Part shown: positions 25,310 to 33,600 of the stretch, piece by piece
Position numbering within the stretch: position 1 is the first letter of the stretch
Layout: each line of letters opens with the position of its first letter
DNA from: Roseateles oligotrophus
GTDB lineage: Bacteria > Pseudomonadota > Gammaproteobacteria > Burkholderiales > Burkholderiaceae_C
Assembly: GCF_025717515.1 (NCBI RefSeq)
Contig: NZ_JAJIRN010000003.1
Location: forward strand, 496,001-560,000
Reading direction: 5' to 3'
DNA: 64,000 bases
Program-made: the position numbers and the translations under genes
The notes under the pieces: generated by a model
Told to the model about the DNA's origin: nothing
The model's database searches: none
Seen by the model: only the letters and a program-made list of their open reading frames with translations

Positions 25310-27612
25310 ACCGATCTCTCAACGCCCTCTACCCCATCGCCATGGCTGCCGGTCTGGCCGGCATAGCCGGCGCCGGCTTGGCCGCCTCAAGGAACCACCC
25401 CGTCGCAATGGCCATGGCGGGGCTGATTGCTGTTTTCTTTGCCATCGGCGCGTGGGAGCTGGCGACCTTTCGCCGCGACAGCCGAGGTTTGGCAGCGGCC
25501 ACAGAGAGTGAGGTGCCCGACGATTGGATAGCCTCTGTGCCCCCAGCTTTGCGCGGCGCTGTGCAGATGCGTCTGGATGGCCAGCGCGTCGGCCTCCCAG
25601 GCTTGGCATTGGCGCCGGCGCTTGCAGGCTTGCTGGTGCTGCTGGGCATGCTCGGCACCTTCATTGGCCTGGTCATCACCTTGAGCAGCACGGCCAGCGC
25701 ACTGGGCGCCTCCGCTGACCTGGCCGCTTTGCGTTCAGCGCTGGGTGCCCCGATCCAGGGCCTTGGCCTGGCCTTCAGTGCCAGCGTGGCTGGCGTCGCC
25801 GGCTCGGCCATGTTGGGTCTGATGGTGGCCCTCGCTCGCAGGGAGCGCGCGGCCGCTGGCGCGCTGCTGGATGGCGCAATTTTGGGGCGGCTGCGCCCTA
25901 TGACGTCTGCACATCGGCGGGAGCTCGAGCAGCAAGCTATTGCTTCGGCTGCGATCGAGCGCGACAAGGCAAAGCAGCTTGAGATGGTCGCCCAGCTTCA
26001 ACAGTTCACCGAGCGCATTGCTGAACAACTTGCTGCGCAGAACAGCCAATTCCACGGCGAAACCAGCAAAGCCTATGCCGCCTTGGCCAGCAATGTCGAC
26101 GCCACCTTGCGCAACAGCCTTGCGCAAGCCGCGCGGGAGGCAGGCGCTGCCATTCAACCCGCCGCAACGGCGGCGATGGCGGCAATAGCACGCGAAGCTG
26201 CAGCCCTGCATGAGCGCGTCGGAAACACAGTAACCGATCAACTGAGCGCAGTCAGCAGCCGCTTCGAGGCGGGGGCCGAGCGCATCGCACATCAACATGG
26301 AGAAGCCGCGCAGGCGCAATCCGCAGCGCTGCGCCAGCAGCGAGAGCTGGCGCTGCAGCTGCTGGAAGATGCCGGCGCGGCCTCGCAGCGCGCGATGGAA
26401 CTCCAGGGGCAGCGTTGGGCCTCGGATTCGCAAGCGACGCTCACGGCGCTGGACAATATGGCCACCCGCCAGCAAGCCGCGCAGGCTGATGCAGATCAAG
26501 CACGCTGGGCCTCGCTGCAAGATCAGCTCGGCGCGCTCGCCGGGCAACAAGCCTCAGCACGAGAGCTTGTTGCGCAAACCGCCCAGCGGTTCGCCGAGCA
26601 GACGCAGGCCTTGCTGGACCGGGTCTCGGATGGCCATACCCGTCAACTCGCCTTGCTGGCCGAGCGCGACGCTCAGCGCCGCACCGAGGCCTTGGCCGAT
26701 GCGACTGCCATCAGCCAACAGCGCGAAGGCGTCGAGCGGCTGCTGGCCCTGCAGCGCGAGGAAGCCTTGCAACTGCAGCGCGACAGCGCAAGCCGCGTGC
26801 AGCAGGCCTTGACCGAGATCACCGGCTTATGTGCCGAGCAGACGCAGGCCGGCGTCAGCGGCCTGGCCGATGCATTCACGCGTTTGCAGGCCAGCCAGCG
26901 AACCCATGACGCGCAGCAGCTTGCGGCATGGCGCGCTGAGCTGGCCTCGATTGGAGCCACGCAGTTGCAGCAGCAGCAAGTACTGGCCGATGACCTATTG
27001 GCGAACACGCGCAGCTTGGTGACACAGGCCGAGGCCACTTCTCAACGGACGCTGGCCGAGGCCGGCGCAGTGCTGCAAGCCGCTGGTGCAGCGCCACGCG
27101 CTGCCGTAGAGGTCGTCGTCGCACTGCGCGAGCAGCTCGCCCAAAGTCAGGCCCAGGACCGCGCGGCTCTGCTTGAGCGGTCCGAACTGATGGGGACGGT
27201 ATCGACGTTGCTCGCCTCGCTGCAGCAAGCCGCGGGCGAGCAGCGCGCCGCGATTGATTCGCTGGTGGATAGATCGGCCATTCAGATCGAGGCCTTGGGT
27301 CAGCGCTTCACGACGCTTGCCGAGGCCTCGGGTCAGGCCCTTGCCGATGCGGCCACAAATCTGGCGGCCAGCGCTGCCGACGTCGCCAGCGTGGGCGAAG
27401 GCTTCGGCGAGGCGATTGAGCAATTCCAGGGCGCTAACGCCCAACTCGTGCAGCACCTGGCTGCGCTGGAGGAGCGCATGTCGGCATCGATCACGCGCAG
27501 CGATGACCAACTGGGCTACTACGTGGCCCAGGCGCGCGAAGTCATCGACCTCTGCCTGGGCTCGCAGAAGCAAATCCTGGATGCGCTGCAAGGCGCCGCG
27601 GCCCATGGATGA
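25306..27612 (+). CDS. DUF802 protein: MotA/TolQ/ZorA-like stator subunit with giant tail
   Basis: A 768-residue protein. Four hydrophobic segments are visible: residues about 8-27, 33-53, 100-127 and 150-177. The third and fourth (LLGMLGTFIGLVITL and QGLGLAFSASVAGVAGSAML) match the pore-forming helices of MotA/TolQ/ExbB-type proton channels and most resemble ZorA. Residues 180-768 are a long, Ala/Gln/Glu-rich, heptad-like coiled-coil tail with repeated EQTQA segments and no further membrane span. ZorA has such an intracellular tail. DUF802 is my recollection of the family name. It is coupled to DUF3348 by ATGA and overlaps the OmpA-like gene by eight bases. Confidence 0.82.
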   Translation: MNRSLNALYPIAMAAGLAGIAGAGLAASRNHPVAMAMAGLIAVFFAIGAWELATFRRDSRGLAAATESEVPDDWIASVPPALRGAVQMRLDGQRVGLPGLALAPALAGLLVLLGMLGTFIGLVITLSSTASALGASADLAALRSALGAPIQGLGLAFSASVAGVAGSAMLGLMVALARRERAAAGALLDGAILGRLRPMTSAHRRELEQQAIASAAIERDKAKQLEMVAQLQQFTERIAEQLAAQNSQFHGETSKAYAALASNVDATLRNSLAQAAREAGAAIQPAATAAMAAIAREAAALHERVGNTVTDQLSAVSSRFEAGAERIAHQHGEAAQAQSAALRQQRELALQLLEDAGAASQRAMELQGQRWASDSQATLTALDNMATRQQAAQADADQARWASLQDQLGALAGQQASARELVAQTAQRFAEQTQALLDRVSDGHTRQLALLAERDAQRRTEALADATAISQQREGVERLLALQREEALQLQRDSASRVQQALTEITGLCAEQTQAGVSGLADAFTRLQASQRTHDAQQLAAWRAELASIGATQLQQQQVLADDLLANTRSLVTQAEATSQRTLAEAGAVLQAAGAAPRAAVEVVVALREQLAQSQAQDRAALLERSELMGTVSTLLASLQQAAGEQRAAIDSLVDRSAIQIEALGQRFTTLAEASGQALADAATNLAASAADVASVGEGFGEAIEQFQGANAQLVQHLAALEERMSASITRSDDQLGYYVAQAREVIDLCLGSQKQILDALQGAAAHG

Positions 27613-28264
27613 GCAACTGGAGATCGAGCATGAAAGCACTGCCGCTCCCGCTTGGGCGGCTTTTGGCGACTTGATGGCCGGTGTGCTGGGCGCGTTCGTG
27701 CTGGTGCTTGCCGCGGCCCTGGTTGGGCAGCTGGATCTCGCCACCCGATTGCAAGCCGAAGTGCAGCAGCGCATGGCCGAGCAAAGTCGCCGGGAAGCGC
27801 TGGAGCGCGCCTTGGCCGGGCCGCTTGCGGACGGCCGTATCACGCTGGTGGAAGGTCGAATCGGCATCAACAGTGCGGTGCTTTTTGCGACGGGTTCGGA
27901 CCAACTGCTCGCCGAGGGCCGTGCGCTGCTAGGTGCCTTGGCAACGCCGCTGCGCACCTACCTCGCGCAGCGCGATGAGATCCTGATGGTCAGCGGTTTC
28001 ACCGATGACCGGGGCGTCGTGGCGGGCATGCAGTTCGCCGACAACTGGGATCTGTCTGCCAGGCGGGCGCTCAACGTGACGCGGGCCTTGTTGGCGGACG
28101 GTCTTCCACCCGATGCGGTTTTTTCTGCCGCATTCGGCTCACAGCAACCGGTTGCGCCCAACGACACGGCGGCCGGGCGTGCGCTCAATCGTCGCGTAGA
28201 AATCGCCCCAACACCGCGGCCACGGAGAGCAGCTGCACCGGCCGTGTCTGCGTCTGCACCGTGA
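27605..28264 (+). CDS. OmpA/MotB/ZorB-like stator subunit
   Basis: A 219-residue protein with one transmembrane helix (residues 19-41) preceded by an acidic cytoplasmic tail. The helix starts WAAFGDLMAGVLGAFVLVL; Asp22 sits where MotB, TolR and ZorB carry their proton-binding Asp. After a coiled-coil linker, residues 85-205 form an OmpA-type peptidoglycan-binding domain (FATGSDQLLAEGRALL, SGFTDDRG, NWDLSARRALNVTRALL, NRRVEI). The start at 27605 overlaps the DUF802 gene and its stop overlaps the next start as GTGA. This is a complete MotB-type architecture. Confidence 0.88.
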   Translation: MDEQLEIEHESTAAPAWAAFGDLMAGVLGAFVLVLAAALVGQLDLATRLQAEVQQRMAEQSRREALERALAGPLADGRITLVEGRIGINSAVLFATGSDQLLAEGRALLGALATPLRTYLAQRDEILMVSGFTDDRGVVAGMQFADNWDLSARRALNVTRALLADGLPPDAVFSAAFGSQQPVAPNDTAAGRALNRRVEIAPTPRPRRAAAPAVSASAP

Positions 28265-28794
28265 GCCTCATCGAGGATCCTGTCAATTGGGTCGCTGCGC
28301 AGCGAGCAGACCCGGTGCGCCGGCGCATGCTGCACGCACTCGCCCTGCGTGCGGCAGCCCAGCCTCAAGGCGCGCTGCGAGACAAGCTGATTGTGGCAAT
28401 ACGGCAGCGCGCGTCGAGAGCGCCGTTGGTGCATCAGAAGCAGCACTATCCTGCGCTCGGCAATCCCTTGGCCGAATTGCTCGCCTTGCTGGAGTTTGAT
28501 GCGAGCCCAGAGTTGCGCCAAGTGCGCATCCACGAAAACACCTGGCGCGAGCTGCGCGTCGCACGAAGCATTGCCGACCTCCATGCGCCGGTCGCCGGGC
28601 ATCTGGGGCCACTCAATGGCCAGGCCTTGGCGACGCGCGTGCTCCAGCAAATTCAGCTGCTGGCGCCGGACTATTTGCACAGGCTGCTCGCGCAGATGGA
28701 CGCGATCGCCGCCTTGGAGCTGATGCAGGCTGCAGGTGAGGCCGAAAAACCCGCGCGAACAGCGAAGAAGAAGGCGCCTGAACGGCGTCGGTGA
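28261..28794 (+). CDS. DUF2894-like protein, last gene of motor-like operon
   Basis: A 177-residue cytoplasmic protein starting at a GTG that overlaps the previous stop. I assign it from memory to DUF2894. It is helical and basic, with RRMLHALALRAAAQPQGALR near residue 20, a conserved-looking block LAELLALLEFD and a Lys/Arg-rich tail (ARTAKKKAPERRR). Its consistent companionship with DUF802, OmpA and DUF3348 suggests an accessory or regulatory role at the cytoplasmic end of the motor; no biochemical function is known to me. Confidence 0.78.
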   Translation: MSLIEDPVNWVAAQRADPVRRRMLHALALRAAAQPQGALRDKLIVAIRQRASRAPLVHQKQHYPALGNPLAELLALLEFDASPELRQVRIHENTWRELRVARSIADLHAPVAGHLGPLNGQALATRVLQQIQLLAPDYLHRLLAQMDAIAALELMQAAGEAEKPARTAKKKAPERRR

Positions 28795-28796
28795 CA

Positions 28797-28876
28797 TCCG
28801 ACCTCTATTCCTTTCGGTAGGTCAGAATGGGGGTCAATTTTTCCGACCTCTATTCCATGTTTCCGAACTCTATTCC
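28797..28876. repeat. Three 15-base direct repeats at the gph start
   Basis: TCCGACCTCTATTCC occurs at 28797-28811 and 28842-28856, and with one change (TCCGAACTCTATTCC) at 28862-28876. The first copy begins two bases after the DUF2894 stop codon. The third lies inside the predicted gph coding sequence. Confidence 0.85.
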
Positions 28877-29534
28877 GTCGCACCAAACCGCCCCGCAAGC
28901 CTTCATCATCGACCTTGACGGAACCATGGTGGACACCCTGGGCGACTTTGTGGCGGTGCTTGAGCGGGTGCTGAGTGAGCTTGGCTTGCCGACGGTGGAC
29001 CGTGCATTTGTCGAGTTGACCGTGGGGCGCGGCAGCGAGCATTTGATCCGCACATGCCTGGCTCAAGTTGGCGGGGACGCCGGCTTGTACGAGCGCGCCT
29101 GGGCTTTGTACCAGCAGCAGTACCGGGCCTTGAATGGTCAGTTTGCCGAGGTCTACCCCGGTGTGCGCGAGGGTTTGGAGCGGCTACGCGGCTTGGGTCT
29201 GCCGATGGCCTGCTTGACCAATAAGCCCGCGGCTTTTGCGCGCGAATTGCTGGCGCTCAAGGGGCTGGCCGGGTTCTTCGACAAGGTCTTCGGCGGTGAC
29301 GATTTCGAGCGCAAGAAGCCGGACCCATTGCCGCTGCTGATGACCTGCGAGGCCCTCGGTGTGGCGCCGGCGCGGACCTGGATGATTGGCGATTCCAGCA
29401 ACGATGCGCAGGCGGCGCATGCGGCCGGTTGCTCCGTTGTATTGGTCAGTTATGGTTATAACCACGGCGAGCCGATCCGCAATGTACCGGCCCAGCAATA
29501 TGTGGACAGGCTGGACCAGATCAGCCTGAATTAA
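28827..29534 (+). CDS. gph: Phosphoglycolate phosphatase (HAD family)
   Basis: A 235-residue HAD hydrolase. Motif I is FIIDLDGTMVDT (nucleophile Asp), motif II is ACLTNKP, and motif III/IV are Lys in ERKKPDP and MIGDSSNDAQAA. Placement just before trpE is common for gph in betaproteobacteria. It converts 2-phosphoglycolate to glycolate. The start is uncertain: ATG 28827 or ATG 28857, both within the direct-repeat array, which seems to have replaced the native leader; the HAD domain begins about 25 codons after the first. Confidence 0.9.
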   Translation: MGVNFSDLYSMFPNSIPSHQTAPQAFIIDLDGTMVDTLGDFVAVLERVLSELGLPTVDRAFVELTVGRGSEHLIRTCLAQVGGDAGLYERAWALYQQQYRALNGQFAEVYPGVREGLERLRGLGLPMACLTNKPAAFARELLALKGLAGFFDKVFGGDDFERKKPDPLPLLMTCEALGVAPARTWMIGDSSNDAQAAHAAGCSVVLVSYGYNHGEPIRNVPAQQYVDRLDQISLN

Positions 29535-30136
29535 GACCGCCCGCGGCGCTCTTTGACGATGCCCAACAAGGCGTCTTTGAGTTGATCATCGGCCGGCGAT
29601 TTGCCCAGCCAGATGCGCAGCAGTGCCGAATAGAACTCGGGTTCCTTGATCGGCGCACCCTGTGGCTTGCCGTTCAAGAGCACGACCGAGCCGGTGCCGG
29701 GGATGAAGTCGATGGAGAAATGCTCCCCGGCCGTCAGGCTTTTTCGGCTGGAGAAGATTTCGGCCACGCGCAGCACGCCGTTGATCGCCTTGCTGAACTC
29801 CTCGCGCGACGCGTTCTGTTCTATGCCCTTGGTGAAGAGGCGGCCGAGTTCATTGCCGTCAACTTCCCTCAGCATCACGATATGCAGTCGCTTCGGCCCG
29901 GCGGCGCTCAGCACCGCCTCGGTCGTATTGGCCTTGGCACTCAAGTAGAGCCCGGCCGTGTAGACCTGGAACACGGCCTTGTAGCGAGTGCCGGCACCGT
30001 TCAGTTGCAGCGCTTGGTCGGCGAGCTTGAATGTCTGCTCATATTTGACGCCGGAGACCTCGACCGTTTGTGCCTGAGCGGTCAAGGGCTGCTGCAGACA
30101 TAGCGCCAGCACCGCTGCAAAAAAGAATTCACGCAT
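29531..30136 (-). CDS. Chalcone-isomerase-like exported protein
   Basis: A 201-residue protein with a signal peptide (cleavage near AQAQT) and a chalcone-isomerase-like fold: VSGVKYEQTFKLADQALQLN, FQVYTAGLYLSAKA, KRLHIVMLREV and the C-terminal FYSALLRIWLGKSPAD. Bacterial members of this family are periplasmic, mostly uncharacterised and lack flavonoid-pathway context. It converges on gph with a four-base overlap. Confidence 0.85.
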   Translation of the reverse strand: MREFFFAAVLALCLQQPLTAQAQTVEVSGVKYEQTFKLADQALQLNGAGTRYKAVFQVYTAGLYLSAKANTTEAVLSAAGPKRLHIVMLREVDGNELGRLFTKGIEQNASREEFSKAINGVLRVAEIFSSRKSLTAGEHFSIDFIPGTGSVVLLNGKPQGAPIKEPEFYSALLRIWLGKSPADDQLKDALLGIVKERRGRS

Positions 30137-30454
30137 TGACTCGCTCCGTTTATTGAGTTCGATCGCGCCCGTGCATCAAGCCACGTGCCAGCGAAGTATG
30201 CAACCAAGCCGGGTCCGCTGTCTGCGCAAGACGTCACATGGGGCTGATACACTGAATTCATCATGTTCATCACGCGCAACTTCATCAAAGGGTCTCACGA
30301 CCGGGGAGCCTGGCCCTGGCGCCGCCCGCCCGCTGCTCGTTTGATGACGCTTGAGCTCCGCCGGTGATCGCTCTGTAGAGCCCGGACTGCCCAAGCGCCC
30401 TGTTTCTGAGGCGCGCCCAATATGAGCGGCGCCCACCTGCAAGGGTTTGACTTG
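30137..30454. promoter_or_regulatory. Divergent promoter region and trpE leader
   Basis: The 318 bases between the chalcone-isomerase-like gene and trpE. TACACT at 30248-30253 is a possible -10 for trpE. A short frame with two Trp codons follows (separate entry). Complementary segments GCGCC (30395-30399), GGCGC (30410-30414) and GCGCC (30428-30432) could form alternative hairpins just before the trpE ribosome-binding site AAGGG (30441-30445). No T-run is seen, so an intrinsic attenuator is not established. Confidence 0.4.
30263..30367 (+). CDS. Candidate trp leader peptide
   Basis: A 34-codon frame, starting ATG-TTC-ATC, whose codons 17-19 read Trp-Pro-Trp. It lies in the trpE leader, where attenuation-type leader peptides with Trp codons would be expected. 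There is no good ribosome-binding site before its ATG and no clear terminator after it, so chance is a real alternative. Confidence 0.25.
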   Translation: MFITRNFIKGSHDRGAWPWRRPPAARLMTLELRR

Positions 30455-31954
30455 ATGATTACCGAACTTGAATTCAAAAGCCTGGCCGCACTGGGCTATA
30501 ACCGCATTCCCTTGATCAGCGAGGCCTTCGCCGATCTGGAAACCCCGCTCTCTCTCTACCTGAAGCTCTGCTCGGGCGCCGGCGCCTATGGCGGCCAAGG
30601 TGGGCGCAACAGCTTTTTGCTGGAGTCTGTCGTCGGCGGCGAGCGTTTCGGGCGCTACTCCTATATCGGCCTGCCGGCCCGCACCGTGCTGAAGAGCCAC
30701 GGGCAACTCACCGAAGTGATTCGCGACGGCCAAGTGGTCGAGAGCCACAGCGGCAACCCGCTCGACTTCATCGACGCCTACCAGCAGCGTTTCAAGGTCG
30801 CGCTGCGGCCCGGCATGCCGCGCTTTTGCGGTGGCCTGGCCGGCTATTTTGGCTATGACGCGGTGCGTTATATCGAGCCCAAGCTCGCTAAAACGGAGAT
30901 GGCCGGCGGCATCGATACGCCCGATGTGATGCTGGTGCAATGCGAGGAGTTGGCGGTCATCGACAACCTCAGCGGCAAGCTCTATTTGATCGTGTATGCC
31001 GACCCGAGCCAGCCCGAGGCCTTCTTCAAGGCGCAAAAGCGCCTGACGGAACTGCGCGACAAACTGGCCTACAGCGTCTCGGCGCCGCTGGTCAAACGCG
31101 GCCAGGCGCACCCGGTCGAGCGCGAATTCGCCAAGGCCGACTATCTGAGCGCGGTCTTGCGGGCCAAGGAATACATCGCCGCCGGCGACATGATGCAGGT
31201 GCAGATTGGCCAGCGCCTGCGCAAGCGTTACACCGAATCGCCACTGAGTCTGTACCGGGCGCTGCGCTCGCTGAACCCCAGCCCATACATGTATTTCTAC
31301 GATATGGGCGACTTCCAGATCGTCGGCGCCTCGCCGGAAATTCTGGTCCGTCAGGAGCATTCGGCCGAGGGCGACAAGGTCACCATCCGCCCCTTGGCCG
31401 GCACGCGCCCGCGCGGCGGTACGCCCGAGCAAGACCTGGCCCTTGAGCGCGAGTTGAGGGCCGACCCCAAGGAGTTGGCCGAGCACCTGATGCTGATCGA
31501 CCTGGCCCGCAATGACATCGGCCGCATCGTCAAGACCGGCTCGGTCAAGGTGACGGATGCTTTTGTGGTCGAGCGCTATTCGCATGTGATGCATCTGGTC
31601 AGCAATGTCGAAGGGCTCCTGAAAGATGGCATGAGCAATCTGGATGTGTTCCGCGCCACCTTTCCCGCAGGCACGCTGAGCGGCGCGCCGAAGATCCGCG
31701 CGATGCAGATCATCGATGAGCTGGAGCCGGTCAAGCGTGGCATCTATGGCGGCGCGGTCGGTTGCCTGAGCTTTGCCGGCGATATGGATCTGGCCATCGC
31801 CATCCGCACCGGCATCATCAAGGACGAGACGCTTTATGTGCAGGCGGCAGCCGGCGTGGTGGCCGATTCGGTGCCCGAGTTGGAATGGGCCGAAACGGAG
31901 GCGAAGGCCAGAGCCTTGATCCGCGCGGCTGAACTGGTTGAGGAAGGGTTCTGA
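30455..31954 (+). CDS. trpE: Anthranilate synthase component I
   Basis: A 499-residue TrpE, which makes anthranilate from chorismate using ammonia supplied by TrpG. The start at ATG 30455 is supported by AAGGG upstream and gives the usual betaproteobacterial N-terminus ([20 protein letters not shown]); an upstream ATG at 30422 is less likely. Chorismate-binding motifs are clear: [52 protein letters not shown] and [20 protein letters not shown]. The gene is two bases from trpG. Confidence 0.97.
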   Translation: MITELEFKSLAALGYNRIPLISEAFADLETPLSLYLKLCSGAGAYGGQGGRNSFLLESVVGGERFGRYSYIGLPARTVLKSHGQLTEVIRDGQVVESHSGNPLDFIDAYQQRFKVALRPGMPRFCGGLAGYFGYDAVRYIEPKLAKTEMAGGIDTPDVMLVQCEELAVIDNLSGKLYLIVYADPSQPEAFFKAQKRLTELRDKLAYSVSAPLVKRGQAHPVEREFAKADYLSAVLRAKEYIAAGDMMQVQIGQRLRKRYTESPLSLYRALRSLNPSPYMYFYDMGDFQIVGASPEILVRQEHSAEGDKVTIRPLAGTRPRGGTPEQDLALERELRADPKELAEHLMLIDLARNDIGRIVKTGSVKVTDAFVVERYSHVMHLVSNVEGLLKDGMSNLDVFRATFPAGTLSGAPKIRAMQIIDELEPVKRGIYGGAVGCLSFAGDMDLAIAIRTGIIKDETLYVQAAAGVVADSVPELEWAETEAKARALIRAAELVEEGF

Positions 31955-31956
31955 TC

Positions 31957-32541
31957 ATGTTGCTGATGATTGACAACTACGACAGCTTCACCTTCAATTT
32001 GGTGCAGTATTTTGGGGAGCTGGGCGCCGAGGTGCGCGTGGCCCGTAACGACGAGATCACGCTGGCCGAGATCGAGGCGATGAAGCCCGATCATCTGGTG
32101 CTGTCGCCCGGCCCATGCTCGCCGGCCGAGGCCGGCATCTGCGTCGGTGCGATCCAGCACTTCATGGGCAAGCTGCCGATTCTGGGTGTCTGCCTGGGTC
32201 ACCAAAGCATGGGTGCGGCGCTGGGTGGCAAGATCATCCGCGCGCAGCGCCAGATGCATGGCAAGGCCAGCACGATCACGACCGATCAAAAGGGCGTGTT
32301 CAAGGGCCTGCCCAAAGATTTCAGCGTCATCCGCTATCACTCGCTGGTGATCGAGGAGGCTTCAATGCCCGAGGTGCTGGAGATCACTGCGCGCAGCGAA
32401 GACGGCGAGATCATGGGCGTGCGCCACCGCGATCTGGCCGGCACGGCAACGCCGCTGGAAGGCGTGCAATTCCACCCGGAATCTATCCTCAGCGAGCATG
32501 GCCATGCGATGCTGAAGAATTTTCTGACCTTGGCTCTGTAG
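31957..32541 (+). CDS. trpG: Anthranilate synthase component II, glutamine amidotransferase
   Basis: A 194-residue class-I glutamine amidotransferase. Cys nucleophile in [10 protein letters not shown], and His-Glu in [10 protein letters not shown] complete the triad. The N-terminus [19 protein letters not shown] is typical. It feeds ammonia to TrpE and may also serve p-aminobenzoate synthesis, as in other bacteria with a single subunit; that dual role is not shown here. Confidence 0.97.
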   Translation: MLLMIDNYDSFTFNLVQYFGELGAEVRVARNDEITLAEIEAMKPDHLVLSPGPCSPAEAGICVGAIQHFMGKLPILGVCLGHQSMGAALGGKIIRAQRQMHGKASTITTDQKGVFKGLPKDFSVIRYHSLVIEEASMPEVLEITARSEDGEIMGVRHRDLAGTATPLEGVQFHPESILSEHGHAMLKNFLTLAL

Positions 32542-32550
32542 GCGCAGGCC

Positions 32551-33573
32551 ATGAGAGTTGTTGACTTCCGCAGCGACACGGTGACCCAGCCGACGCCGGC
32601 GATGCGTGCGGCGATGGCGGCCGCCCCGCTGGGCGACGATGTGTTCGGGGACGATCCCAGCGTCAATGCCTTGCAGCTCGCGCTGGCCGAGCGCCTGGGC
32701 TTCGGGGCGACGCTGTTCATGCCGACCGGCACGCAAAGCAATTTGTGCGCGCTGCTGGCGCATTGCCAGCGTGGCGACGAGTACATCGTCGGCCAGTTCG
32801 CCCATACCTATCGCTGGGAGGGTGGCGGCGCGGCGGTCTTGGGCTCGATCCAGCCGCAGCCGCTGAATCATCAGCCCGATGGCAGCCTGTCGCTGGCCGA
32901 GGTCGAGGCCCATATCAAGCCCGACGATGTGCACTTCGCTCGCACGAGGCTGCTGACGCTGGAGAACACCATCGGCGGCAAGGTGCTGCCCCTGTCGTAT
33001 TTGGCCGATGCCTCGGCCTTGGCCTTGAAGCATGGGCTGGCGCGCCATCTGGACGGCGCCCGCCTGTTCAATGCGGCGGTGGCGGCCGGTGGCGACCCCT
33101 ATGTCGCGGCCCGCGAGATAACGCAGCATTTCGACAGCGTCTCGGTCTGCTTCTCCAAAGGGCTGGGCGCCCCGGTCGGCTCGGTCTTGTGCGGCTCGGC
33201 CGCCTTTATCCATCAAGCCAAGCGTTGGCGCAAGATGCTGGGCGGCGGTATGCGCCAGGCCGGTTTGCTGGCGGCGGCTGCACATTACGCGCTTGACCAT
33301 CAGGTGGCGCGTTTGGCTGACGACCATGTGTTGGCAAAGCGTCTGGCGGCTGGACTGCAAGGCTTGGCCGGCGTGACGGTCGAGGCGCCGCAGACCAATA
33401 TCGTGTTTATTGATGTGGCTGGCCCCAAGGCGGCCGGCGTGCTCGACCATTTGAAATCGCGCGGCGTCTTGGCGACCGGCCTCTACAAGCTGCGCTTTGT
33501 CACTCACCTGGATGTGGATGCGGCCGCTGTGGATCAAACCATCGCCGCCATGCGCGAATATTTCGCTGGATAA
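32551..33573 (+). CDS. ltaE: Low-specificity L-threonine aldolase
   Basis: A 340-residue PLP enzyme that splits L-threonine and L-allo-threonine to glycine and acetaldehyde. Start motif VDFRSDTVTQPTPAMRAAM, substrate/PLP segments DDVFGDDPSVNALQ, HLDGARLFNA, and the PLP Lys in VSVCFSKGLGAPVG. It lies between trpG and trpD, 9 bases after trpG and 27 before trpD, so it is almost certainly cotranscribed with the trp genes. A role linking glycine/serine supply to tryptophan synthesis is possible but speculative. Confidence 0.95.
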   Translation: MRVVDFRSDTVTQPTPAMRAAMAAAPLGDDVFGDDPSVNALQLALAERLGFGATLFMPTGTQSNLCALLAHCQRGDEYIVGQFAHTYRWEGGGAAVLGSIQPQPLNHQPDGSLSLAEVEAHIKPDDVHFARTRLLTLENTIGGKVLPLSYLADASALALKHGLARHLDGARLFNAAVAAGGDPYVAAREITQHFDSVSVCFSKGLGAPVGSVLCGSAAFIHQAKRWRKMLGGGMRQAGLLAAAAHYALDHQVARLADDHVLAKRLAAGLQGLAGVTVEAPQTNIVFIDVAGPKAAGVLDHLKSRGVLATGLYKLRFVTHLDVDAAAVDQTIAAMREYFAG

Positions 33574-33600
33574 GCAGAACAAATAGGACAGGACTTCAAG

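Noticed and set aside
24611-28794. A canonical Zorya defence system
   Set aside because: Only ZorA-like and ZorB-like partners are present. There is no EH-signature ZorC, no helicase ZorD and no nuclease ZorE nearby, so the name Zorya is not justified.
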